NCBI RefSeq assembly: GCF_034140825.1 | Contig: NC_089037.1 | Coordinates: 4,676,501-4,740,500, forward strand | Source: Oryza sativa Japonica Group | Taxonomy: Eukaryota; Streptophyta; Magnoliopsida; Poales; Poaceae | Reading direction: 5' to 3' | DNA: 64,000 bases | In this document: piece after piece, positions 34,985 through 46,500 of the stretch | Layout: every line of letters begins with the position of its first letter | Numbering within the stretch: position 1 is the stretch's first letter | Translations under genes and position numbers: made by a program | The notes under the pieces: model-generated | The model's input: only the letters and a program-made list of their open reading frames with translations | What the model was told of the DNA's origin: nothing | Databases searched by the model: none

Positions 34985-36537
34985 CGGGCACCGGGCGCAG
35001 GAAAGCGAGGGGGCTCAGGTCAGACGCGGCGTTCCATGGAGCGTGCCGCCGTGTCGCGGCCAGGCGCCGACGCTTCGGTTTGGTCTGCATGGATAAGGCT
35101 CGGTCATCGGTTGGTAGATTTAGGTCGGCTGGGCCGCTGGGATGTGAGGCGGTGGGCAGCCCGCAGCCGCAGGGTCGGGTCGGCCTCCATGTCACCTGGC
35201 CTCCATACCACCTGTCTCAATTATAGCCGGAGTCCAAATTTCGTCCTTCAGTTGGTAAAAGAGATTCATTCCCTAACAATTTATATCAGTGCTGGTTATT
35301 TTGGCTCCCTAACAATTTCGACGGTGGTTTCATTCCAACACCGTCCATAGAGGTCGAGACGATTCACGATTGTCCCACACTCCCACTCCTATTGAAACAG
35401 TACATATACTGTGGGAGTAGTAGTGCCTCCCAATACGCCATTCTTTACCCATACAGGCATACTCTCGTGTGCATGCTATGCCTTGCTACTCTGGCTAGCA
35501 CTCGCGTGCCGAAGAGTAACACCGAGCCGACACACCAGTTTGAGTTGAGGTATGTGAGTTCTGCCGCGGCAGTATGGCAACGCCGGCGCCGAGCCGACGC
35601 GCACGCGCCCGTGCTGCTTATCCTTTTGCGGGCGCTGCTGGGTTCCGTGATTGGTTGTCTCCGTGGTCTTTCATAAACTGCTACAGTTTTCTCATGTCCT
35701 GATCCAGTGAGCTAAATATTGGGCCTTCTGTACATCAGTACGTCCAGTTCTTCGTCGGCCTAAGATTTTACCATCAGCCTAATTAGTGAATTAGGTCTGA
35801 GTATCTAACTGGTTATGTATAGCAAGATGTATATTTCCCCTGAGTAAAGACATTGTCAAATCGGTCAGGGACTAATTACAAAAACCTAAGAGGACAATGT
35901 AGTAACATATAAAATTACAAAAAAAAACACGGCGTAAACTTAACAGGCTTGTAGAAAAGCGTAAAATTCCAAGAGAACGCACTGCCTCCCAAATCCGTGA
36001 CCAAGAAACTCGGAAATTCAGAAACGACAGCAAAGTGCCTGCCCCATTCCTCTCCTCTTTAGTACCACCTCGCCAGTTTAGAATGCATTGCACCAAGCTT
36101 AAATAGTCAGCTCACCAACTCTGCACCGCCGAGCTCAGTAGCGAGAGCTTGTAACCCATGTGGGGGCATCAGGTGGTGTGGATGATCGGTGCTGAATTTG
36201 GGCCTGGGTCCATGTGTTGTTAACTATGCTGGCTTGCGTAGTGGGTGGAGGGGCTTCGGCGAAAGCCTTGGTCTCTCCGGCCCTGAAGTTGGCAGACACG
36301 GCGTGAGGCTGGCTTCACAGAGCAGCGATCACTGCCCGCTTCCAACGGTGGAAGGATAACAGGCCGCTGCACCATGGGCCCGCTTCTGGCCCCACTATTA
36401 CAGACCACCATCATTTTCGACATCGGTTGCAGGGTAGAAACCATTTTACTTTCGCATGTGTCGTATTTACAATATAAATTTAACAGCAAACTGTAGAGAA
36501 CGAATCAATAATATATCGATAGACAAATCAACGCAAA
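34985..36537. other. Spacer between MenA and tRNA-Tyr
   Basis: It contains the MenA 5' flank (GC-rich to about 35210). After that comes a short stretch (35220-35370) with TTCGTCCTTCAGTTGG and CCCTAACAATTT blocks that resembles a decayed MULE end. The remainder shows no feature I can support. Confidence 0.4.
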
Positions 36538-36622
36538 CCGACCTTAGCTCAGTTGGTAGAGCGGAGGACTGTAGTTGTTGCAGGTAATCCTTAGGTCGCT
36601 GGTTCGAATCCGGCAGGTCGGA
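36538..36622 (+). tRNA. tRNA-Tyr (anticodon GTA) with 12-nt intron
   Basis: The acceptor stem CCGACCT pairs with AGGTCGG, with discriminator A at 36622. The D arm is TAGCTCAGTTGGTAGAGC, and the T arm GCTGG-TTCGAAT-CCGGC is intact. The anticodon GTA is at 36571-36573 in loop CTGTAGA. A 12-nt intron (36575-36586, TTGTTGCAGGTA) sits one base after the anticodon, as in other plant nuclear tRNA-Tyr genes. A T6 run at 36623-36628 is a good RNA polymerase III terminator. Confidence 0.96.
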
Positions 36623-36628
36623 TTTTTT
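36623..36628 (+). terminator. RNA polymerase III terminator of tRNA-Tyr
   Basis: A TTTTTT run directly follows the discriminator base, with a second T5 run a few bases later. Confidence 0.85.
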
Positions 36629-37086
36629 ATTTTTATAGCTTCTCAATGAAGTTAAACACCTCAAACTATTTCGTGATGTTAGATTGTGATCTAATGATAT
36701 GTATTTCAAAAGCTTTCTTCATGAACTTTTTTGTGATGTTCTTAGATGATGTGATCGACATTAGAAGAGGTGCATTTTAGCTGCAAATACTATCATAAGA
36801 ATATAAATTAGATGCTGAATTGTCTCCCGGATGAGGTAAAAATGTTACATGGTGATCACCAAATGCATGTATGTAGCTCCTCCACTTGTGCTCTGTTCTT
36901 CCATTTCAGATAACAAAGTTTCAGGAAACGCTTGGATTGGAGTGCGCACCAAATAAACGAGGATGATTGTGCATTATTTGATCCTACAGCATGGCGCATG
37001 GCAGTTTCAAAGATTAAGCACATCACATTTGAAATTTTCCTCCAATTCAGTAGAGCATCATATGCCTAATTGCCTAGCAAATTGCT

Positions 37087-40024
37087 TCACTTCCTTGCAA
37101 GGCTGAAGCCCTGGTGAGGCCTGCTCTTGGACCTGCTCCTGCTGCCCCTATGGCTGCCGCTCCCATTATCCCTCCCCCGGTTCTTCACCGACGAGCCGGG
37201 GCTCTGGCTCAGCCGCCGCGACGACGGCGTCGGCCGCCTGCGCGAGCTCCACCCTCCGTTCCCGAGCGCCGCCTTGGCGACGCTGTCCTTGGCCGCCTCC
37301 CGCGCGCGCTGCGGCCTCACGGGCTGCTTGTTCAGGTACTCGAGCCGCGACAGGAGGCCCGACGCCGACTTGCGGAGCGCGTCGTCGCCGATGTTTGTCT
37401 GCACCGGGTTGCCGACGAGGTTGAGAGCCCTCAGCGAGCTGTAGTTGGCGACGAGCTGCCCCAGCGCCTTCGTCGTGGTGATCTTGTTGAAGCTCAGGTC
37501 CACCACCGCCAGCTTCAGCAGCCGGTGCAGCCCCTCCACGTCGCTGATCTTGTTCCCGGCGAGGTACAGCTCCCTGATCGCCCCACAGTTCGACAGCCCT
37601 GAACGAATCGAAACCACAAATTGTTCACTTCTTTTGATTCAATTCACACGAATAGTATAATTAACTGCAGGGTACACTGTCATGTCTCATGTGATACTAG
37701 CTCGCATGGTGCATGGAAACAAGCTAAGCAGTGCGTAGGATGGACCAGAGCGGACCGATGTGGCATCCAGTCACGCTCGCGCACAGCGGTTTCTTTTCTT
37801 TTCTAGGGACGAGCAAACCTGCGGGACATCCACTCGATTCCCAAGGTTCTGAAGAAGTTGGCCGAAAGGAGCATGGTACACGGTCACGAGTATCGTCTAT
37901 CAGAATGTACGAATTGTACTATCCGAAAGGTAAGAATGTGATATGCCTAGATTGGATATCTGATGGGTGTCAGCATGCGGCGCCCTGTGTATGTACTCGT
38001 TTCTGCTTATCAATCTGGAGTCGCCGGTAAATAAGGTGAAGCACATGAACCTTGTATCGATCCCTTCAGTGTCACAGTGTGTGTGCCAGCATTAGTTTCA
38101 GAGCATGACATGACGCATCGTTACTGTGCACTACTAAAGTCTGTACCATGGACCATCCTAGTACTTAGCCCGGCCCAATGTCTATCGACTGCCACCGATC
38201 CAGAAGTGCACACGAGCATTGCACAATGAACAAGATCCACGCAAAGCCTGGCTTTCACCAGTAGCAATAAACTTACTGAAAGAAACAGCTGTGATATCTG
38301 ACGAAATGCTTACCGTGACCAATCCGTGAAATCTTGTTGTAGCTGAGGTTGAGCACGCGCAACCTCGTCAGTTCGCGCAGCCCCTCGATGACAGATATCT
38401 TGTTCCTCGACAGATCGAGTGAGTGCAATCCCTTAGGCAATGATCCAGATGATATTTGAACTGCAGAACGAATGGATTGATCAGCCAAGAACGAGAAACA
38501 TGAAGATTAAATTGCCGCACGTAAAATGAAAAAAAAAATTAGCACATAATTAATTAAGTTTTAATTATTATAAACTTGATAAATGAATATATTTGATATT
38601 TTAAAGCAACTTCTACATAAAAAATTTTCGAACGGATTGTACCGTTTAGTAGTTTGAAAAGTATGCTAACGAAAATCGATATAAAATATGTATCTTAACG
38701 AGAAAAGAACGTGATAATTTACCGATGAGGTTGCCGGACAGATTGACTGCCCGGAGGCTGGAGAACGGCGAGATCACCGGGATGACAGTGAGCCCCATCC
38801 CCGATATGTGCGCCACGGACGAGGACGTGGTGAGCGTTTGTATGATGCTGTTCGCCTTGATGGCCTCGCCGGCCATGCGCCGCCGCGCTTGGGCGGGGAA
38901 CTTGCCGCCGAACGACGAGGGCTCCCCGATCTCCGTGCAATGCGGGCGAGCCGTGTCGTCGTCATCGTCGTCGTGCTCCACGATGCATTCCTCGTTGGCT
39001 TTGAACGGGTTGTCCACGAGGCTGTTCACCCACGCGCTGACCCGGTCCAGCGACGTGGCCTCCGACGAGAACGCCATCCATTGGTTCGGGATGGGCTCGT
39101 GGCCTACGGCGATCCCCTTGTTCTTGACGTCGGCCGTGGCGGCGCCCGCGTCGAGCGTGTCGGACGCGTACCCGTCGTGCCGCTGCTCCGCCGACGGCAC
39201 CGCTGCTGGTACGGTCGCCGCCGGCCGGTGCAGGTTCCGGTGGCTTCGCAGGAGCAGCCTCCACCACAGCTTCCGGCTCCGGGACGGGAGCACCTGGCTG
39301 GACGAACACTTCTTCAGCATGACGTGGTCGGCGCTGCACGTCGTCTTCACGGACGCGGCTGGGCTGTCGTCGGGCGCGCCGACTGGGGTGGCTGTGGCTG
39401 AGCCACCGGCAGGCAAGGCCATGAGGTCGCCGTAGGAGAGCGACTTCGCCGGAAGTTCGAACGCTTTCGAGCCACGCCTCGCCGTCTCGATGTTGGAGCA
39501 CGAGCGTTCCAGCCTCGATGCCATGGCCGGCACCATGAGGCCAACCCCGGGCTCGCTAGCGTCCGGTGCTGCGGCGGCGCTGCTAGCATCCTTGTCGGCG
39601 GCGTCGCTATTGTAGCCGGAAGAGTCTGCGTCGCCGCCGGCGACGAGGTCGACGTCAGATGTGTCCCTCTTCACCGAGACCATGTCATCGTCCTTGTCGC
39701 GGCCTTCACAAGCCAACTCAGCGGCGTTGAAAGCGACAACCTTTGTGTCACATGCCAGGACAATGTCACCACCGCCTTTCACGATGTCGACGGTGTCCGT
39801 CCCCTCCATGAACTCCACCGGTTTCACCTTCTGGAACTCATTGCCACCAGACTTCTTGCCGTAACCAATCTTGCTCGTAACCTGCCATGTTCAGAGCTGA
39901 TAAGAAACAAAAACTTAAACCAAAATTCATCAAAGAACTGGGTCTCCTAAGAATATAATCCACCAACCTTTGATAACTTCCTCTTGCCGGCGAGAAGAGC
40001 AGAGAAGCAGCTGATCTTGGTCAT
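37087..40024 (-). CDS. Leucine-rich-repeat protein, SDS22/outer-arm dynein light chain 1-like
   Basis: Four exons: 39968-40024, 38723-39881, 38314-38460, 37087-37598. They total 1875 nt and encode 624 residues. The N-terminus MTKISCFSALLAGKRK is followed by about 360 mostly disordered, acidic and Ser/Ala-rich residues. A block of SDS22-type leucine-rich repeats then runs from about 385 to 560 (LHSLDLSRNKIS, LRVLNLSYNKIS, IRELYLAGNKIS, LAVVDLSFNKIT). The tail is basic and Ser/Arg-rich. Plant proteins of this build are annotated as outer arm dynein light chain 1-like, although plants lack axonemal dynein; the role is probably protein binding, and no function is established here. Introns at 38461-38722 and 37599-38313 fall inside the repeat region, with each join completing a Gly or Val codon. 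Confidence 0.88.
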
Positions 40025-40330
40025 CTTCCCCAGCCACAGCACTACTAATTCTCTTTTTACACCTCAGAAATCTCACCTATTTCCCTTGTAAAATTAACAG
40101 AAAAACTACTCCCGAAAGAAGCAGCCTTGTAATTCTTAGCCGTTGTCTATGGGAGAGCCCTTCTTCCAGAGGAGAAAAGCGGCGAAAGGAAGGGTGCCTG
40201 CATCCTCCTGCGGCCGCACGACGGTCGGGGCGCCGCGCGGCGGTGCGGCGGAGAAGGCCAGATCGATCGAGCGGCAGGCTGGGTAGTGTACTGTGCACAA
40301 AACACGGGGGAAAGTGCAAACGCGCTCGCG

Positions 40331-40358
40331 TGGGCGTGGGCGTGGGCGTGGGCGTGGC
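40331..40358. repeat. GGGCGT hexamer repeat
   Basis: About 4.5 units of GTGGGC/GGGCGT, roughly 310 bp upstream of the LRR-gene start codon, inside a GC-rich probable leader/promoter. Confidence 0.8.
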
Positions 40359-43300
40359 GGAGGCAGAAATAGGCAGCGGACGCGAGAATCACAGCCCTCG
40401 ACTCGGATGGTCATATCCCTTGGCATTTTTATACGGTATATCAGCGGCGTACGAGAGTTGGTGCTGGAAAAGCGCGGACGCCAGCCTACTTGGCCAACAA
40501 CTACCCGCGAGGGCGGTGGGTGCCGTGTGCCACGCGCGGGCGCGCGACGACGAGACGAGGGTGGCGCCTGGCGCGCGCGGGGCAGCTTCCGACGTCACCG
40601 CGGCCCGAAACAGCCTCGCGCCGCTGGAGAAGTTGCTCGGGTTTTTTTTTGGGGCGGGCGCTTTCGAGTGGCGACCTCGGGTCGGTCGGGTCTTGCACGT
40701 ACGCCTGCTTTACGTCGTACCGTGATACAATTGTGTTGTATTTTGGGTTTGACTTTGGGAGAGGGATCGGAGACGGAGTTCTTTTTGGCCCCGAGCGTGT
40801 CTGCGTGTAATTTAACTCTACTTTGGCCGCGCTTCGGTCACGGAGGATGACGTTTTGCGTGGGTGTTCGCCTGTTCGGTGTTGTCTGGTTCAGTTTACAC
40901 GTTGTTCGGCGCGGTAGGCCTACATAATCGACCCCCACCCATGTCGAAATTCACCCCTCGCCACGGGCCAGGGTAGGCCTGACGCCCTGAACCTGATTAA
41001 ATTATCGGTCCAGCTGCAAACAGGGATACTCATGCACCACACGAGGGAAAGTATATAAAAAAATTCATAAAATTTGATAAGATAAATTATGATAATACAA
41101 GACACCGTATAAACGTGCAAATCTAAATTCGATTTACACAGGAAGAAAAAAATAACAAATTTATGCTTCACTGACTTATTTCATTATTTTTCTTTCTCTA
41201 GTTATAGATCTAATATAGTCTTGCATGTTTGTGCATACACTTATAATTATTATATTTTTTTATTCTCTCTATAATTAGTTAAGTCATGTATAAATGATTT
41301 GTACCATGGTAACTAGGTATATAAAATACTTATCCCACACGACATGCTAATGACAAAAAGATAAGTCAATGATGCCTACGTCGATTTCATCTGGGGACTT
41401 GGCAGATTCGAGCCTCACAAAAGCGAATGGTTCACCGTTTCGTCCGTCTCGATCCCGCGCGCGTGTGTAGGCCGGCGTGCTCCGGCACGTACGCGCGCGG
41501 CCGCCACCTCCCCCAGCTGGGACAGCCGCTAGCATCCGACCAGAGAATACGCTGCATTTGGCTTGTATTTTACGCCGATTCGTCAGCCTAATCCGTGCAC
41601 CGCACTATTATCTGCTCTAGTTAAATCTTTCATTGGCCGTCCTCGTACGTGCAGTGTTACTCCCGTCCCTTTCGTTCGCTCATCTTACTGGATCTTACTG
41701 TTTGTTAATTACACTGTGAGGTACTCGCCGAGCGAGTTGAGACTTCTTCTCCGAGTTTGACGAGAGCATTGTATAATATCATTGGATATGCAGAGATCTA
41801 AGAGATGCACCCTGGTCCCTGCGCCGGTTTTGACAATGTCATGTATTTGAAGAACGGTGCACGCCTGCACGGCCACTTTGCATAATTGCATTTGTTCCTG
41901 GATGCCGTTTTCATTGCATCTCGGTGGAGATAAAATTGACAGCATGTATTGTACTTATCAGTAACTGTTTCTTCTACTACATTTGAACAATCGGTTGGAC
42001 ATCTAAAAGGTGATGCCTGTACTGAGGAATAAGTTGCATAAGCAGCAAATACGTACTCGCTGCTAATAGATATGACTGGTTCGATTCGCTGACTTTCATG
42101 TCATTCCCCCAAGAGGAGAGATTTATCAACTACAACTTTACATCTCGTGCCGCTGCCACCACCGTTGAAAATTGAATGTATGCAAAATGGAAGGCAAGAA
42201 AACCACAATCAAGAGTCGCCATCGATCATGGCCCGCCCGCTTTGATTTGAGTGGTTTCTTCGATTCAACGATTTCTACGGCTAGTCCTTTCACTGGTAAT
42301 AAAAGCCACAAACCCAGGGAATATAATCTTTTTCAGGGAGTCGTGTTATTATCGAACGCTCTCGTCTGAAGATTGTGAGGCGGGTAACAAGTCTTCGCGT
42401 ACGATTTCAAGGTTCTGATTTCTCGCTATCTCGTTCAGTCGTTTAATTGCGATGCGCACGATGCGGGCAGTTTGCTTGCGAGTTGCGAGTAATGAATAAC
42501 AAGTGCACGGGCGCGAGTGGATTGTCTGTCATCTTCTAAAGATTTCAACCTCGTCCGGTCAAATTGGGGCACATTCCATTATGATTTGGTTTGTCTTTGA
42601 TCGGTCGCATGCACTGTCGTCACGTGCCTTAATTTCTTTAGTACGAGTACACTGTACACGCATATTTATTTTTGGATGTATCGGCCCCTCCAAAGTAGAC
42701 CAAGGGCATCAGGTGCCTGCCTTATACTGTTCAAACAAAATTCAACCTACAGTTCGAGCAACTGAAGTTTCAACCACGTGCACAACTCACAAACCAACTC
42801 TCACGATCACATCGAATGGAGGCAAAAGAAGCAAATATTTCCTCGGCTATTCCGCTGATATAAACGAGTGTGCAACACTGTAGTAGCTGGATAATTTGCC
42901 TTTGCTAGTTTGGCTCCACCTGCAGCATCCTTCGTCTTGCTTGGAAACGGGCAAACCTGGTGCTCCCGTCTGCGTCAACTCGCTCGCGCGCCACGTTTTT
43001 TTCTTCAGAATGTCGCGGCGGGCAAGTGGGGGGCAAGTGCGGGCGGACGGGATCGCGCGGGAATGCGCGACCGCGAGACGGCGCCATGACTTTCCCGGTC
43101 GAGTTTGCTACAGCTAGCTGATAGTAACACAGCGCTTTCATCAGCATGGATGGAGCAAGTCGCATCCATCCGTAGTTTTCTCTGAAAATTCTGTCTGTTA
43201 TGCGGAAGCATCAGGAAATCGAACGCATGCTGAAGAGACGACGAGATCATAGCGCAACAAGGCGCGCGGCTTCCAATGGGGACTAGAGATGGAACATGGA

Positions 43301-43544
43301 AGACGATGACCGGAAACTGCCGAGGACGGCGGACTACTGGACGGAGGAAAGGGCGGCGCCGTATCTGGTCAGGTGGCTCAGATGAGATTTCTCCGGTGAG
43401 GATAGAGGAGTACTGGAGCAGTGGTCGGGGAAAGGAGAATGGAGAAAATAAGTTTCAGCCTACTGGGCTTGATGGCTCGTTGGTGCTACAGGCCTATTAG
43501 GCCATAAACTGCAACCCAGCTCACTTTGGACCCAGCTACAGACG
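40359..43544. other. Spacer with no supported gene
   Basis: GC-rich to about 40920 (5' flank of the LRR gene), then ordinary AT-rich intergenic DNA. Frames here are short, overlap on both strands and match nothing known. Confidence 0.45.
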
Positions 43545-43553
43545 TTCCAACTT

Positions 43554-46500
43554 GGAATAAGTTCACTATTTGACCCTCAAAAGTGATCGAAATCTAATCC
43601 ATGACCCTAAACCACAAAACCGGATATCTCGACCTCCGAACTCTTAAAACCGGTGCAATTTGACTCCATAGACGGTTTTGAAGGGCGGTTTCGTTGACGT
43701 GGCGCCTACGTGGCAGTATTGACTCGGTCTTCTTTCCACGCGGTGTTAACGTGGCGCTTAAGTGGCATTAGAAATAAAAAATATGTATGGGACCCATTTG
43801 TCATTCTCACACAAAAATTAATTGTGGGGCCCACATGTCATCCTCTCTCTCTTTCTCTTCCCTTCACAAGCGACGGCGGTCAAGGGAGGCCGGCAGGCGA
43901 CATTCAGGCAAGCATCGGCGGCAGGCAGGTGACACTAGGGTGGCGACAGCGGCGGTCGGGGCGGCGGCGGAGCCAGATCTTCCTCCTCCCTCTCTCTCCC
44001 TCATATCTTTCTCCCCCGTTTCTCTTCACGGGAGCAACGACAACGGATGGGGGTCGGGTTTGGCGGCAGCGGCGGTGCCCACTGGGACCTACTAGGAGAC
44101 TGCCACGAAGCACGTCGCAGAGCGGCGGCGGTGGTAGCTGCGACAGCAACGTGGCAGGGGGCAGCGGAGCTTGAGAGAGTAGGGCGTGACCACTCCTCGT
44201 CGCCGCACCACGTGGAGAAGGAAGGACAGGGAGAGAGATGGGGTCGCTACCGCCGGCGCCGGCAACGACGCTGCGGGAGGGGCGGAGGAGGCTGTGGATG
44301 GGATTGGAGGAGGCGTCGGCCACCGCCGCCGCCGAAGATCCGGCCCCTGCTCCGGTGTAGACCTCCGTTTTTATAACAAGAATCACTCGTGTCACTAGTA
44401 CCATTTCCCTGGATTAAGTAGTCTGGTACTCACGATTACATAGCTGAAATATCAAGTGCGCATACAAGGATTGTCTAGCGCGAATTATTACATCATAGGC
44501 CCGCTGGCATAGACTGGAACATAGGACCGAATGGTCCATAATACATGCAAAAGCAGAAATAGATAAGGCAGCGGAATTCAGGCAGCGGCCATGCCATTGC
44601 CACAGGCAACGACCGTAACTAAGACCTACGAAGCGCCGTCATCCTCCGCATCCTCCTGAAGATAAGCATAGGGATCCTCCTCGACTTCATTGCCATCCAC
44701 TGATTAAAATTTGTAATAGCAAGAGTGAGTACCAACCGTACTCCGCAAGCCACCACAACAACAATGCATATGATAGGGGTATTCAAAGTATGGCCATTGG
44801 TTTATTTGCGTAAAGCTAGTTTCACAATTCTTTTCACAAGCCTAAGATCTAGCATAGACTAGTCCAGTTTTAATTCTAGTGTTTATTACATAGCAACGGT
44901 TCTGTTCACCATCCATTGTCTTCCCAAAGATGGCTTCCCGTTACTGGCCGTCATGGTTTTCTAGGGTTTACCCCTTCTCGCCTCTCGAGAAGTTGATCCA
45001 CCAGTACAAAATCATCATATGCATATCCCACCCCTCATTCTAGAAATTTAGAGTCTAGCCAAGTGTAATACATGTCCCGGTGCTCAATATCCGCGAGCAC
45101 GGCTATTCGAATAGATTGGTTTACTCACACTGCAGTGGATGTACACTTTACCCGTACTCCGCGACTTGCCCAACACATGAGCCTACGTCCCAACGAATGA
45201 GACTTGCCACGACAAAGCCTTTCAATAACCTCACTTTGGCAGTACTCGCTCCATGAACTTTAGTCCTCATGCACTCTAGGCGTCCAAGGTTTCTAGCAGT
45301 GAGAGAAGTTCTAGCGCTCCCGAGGGGAGAAAGACTCACACATTCATTAAGTTATAGTTAGATTTAGGTTTGCACATGGCAGTCCTATCGATGGCGACAC
45401 CACTGTAGGCACCCGCCCCACGCGGTCCTACCAATGGCTACCCTACCGTAGGCCCCTGCCTCTCACACATCAAGAATTCCACTACGGCTTGGGTACCTCC
45501 TCCGCTCAGCTATTTACTCCGCTAGGTCTATACCCACACGAGAAGTACGGTTGTACGGTGGTCGTTCCATGCTTAACTTCATGGCTCAGTCCTTAACTGA
45601 CCAAGGACGGCACTAGCCTTTACCGGACTCCACCCAAGTCATCCAGCCGCCCCAGTCGGAAACAGTTGTTTAGTTTTATTTCTCCTTTCACAAATCATGT
45701 CATCAATGTCATGGCAATGTGGCGCTCATGTCTCCACATACCGCATCTCAACTACATTCCCTAAGGTAGTTGCCTAAGCATATAGCACTTGATAAATATG
45801 AGAATGCATGATTCTAGTGTAGCATGACTAAGCATTTGTCCAATATTGACTAAGTACACACGATAGCAGGGTTTACAATGGGCATACAGATAATCAATAT
45901 CAAGGCATAGCATATATAACAAGTAGGACATTCATATTCATATATAGCATGCAATTTTATTCAAATCAACATAATTTTCGCAATAGGTTCAACATGCTCA
46001 AAGATTAGTGATGACTTGCCTTGATCGCAGTCTTGCTGTCCCTGCTCCTCAATCGACTCAACAATTCCCTCGGAATCTAAGTATACGTGCGAAAGATCGG
46101 ATTTGAATTCAATTAGAATTCAAATAAATTCACCAAAATTCACACAGTACAAAACATATTAAGAAAATGGTACCATCAGATAGATCTTGATTTTAGATAA
46201 ATTTAGGTTCAAGTTTCATTCAATTTCGAGTTAAAATGAGTGAGTTATGCTAGTTTAAAAATTCAAATTTGAGTTAATCTGAGAAATTGTAAAAAGTTAC
46301 TGTTCCTAATTCATTTATTTTTATTCCGATCTGCAATCCATAAACCACAGAGGCTGGCACGTGGGCCATCCACCTATTTATTTTCTCGGTTTTTATTTTC
46401 TAATGGAAATCATGCTGTGTCATTGACAAGTGGGGCCGACCCTTTTGATTAGGGGTAAACCGCTCCCTTTAATCACCGATGGGTCCCGCTTGTCATTGAC

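Noticed and set aside
34655-35350. 231-codon + frame across the MenA first exon
   Set aside because: It runs antisense to the transit-peptide exon and into spacer DNA, with no family resemblance.
38725-39501. 236- and 197-codon + frames opposite the LRR gene
   Set aside because: Antisense shadows of the GC-rich exon 2, which has consistent splice phase on the minus strand.
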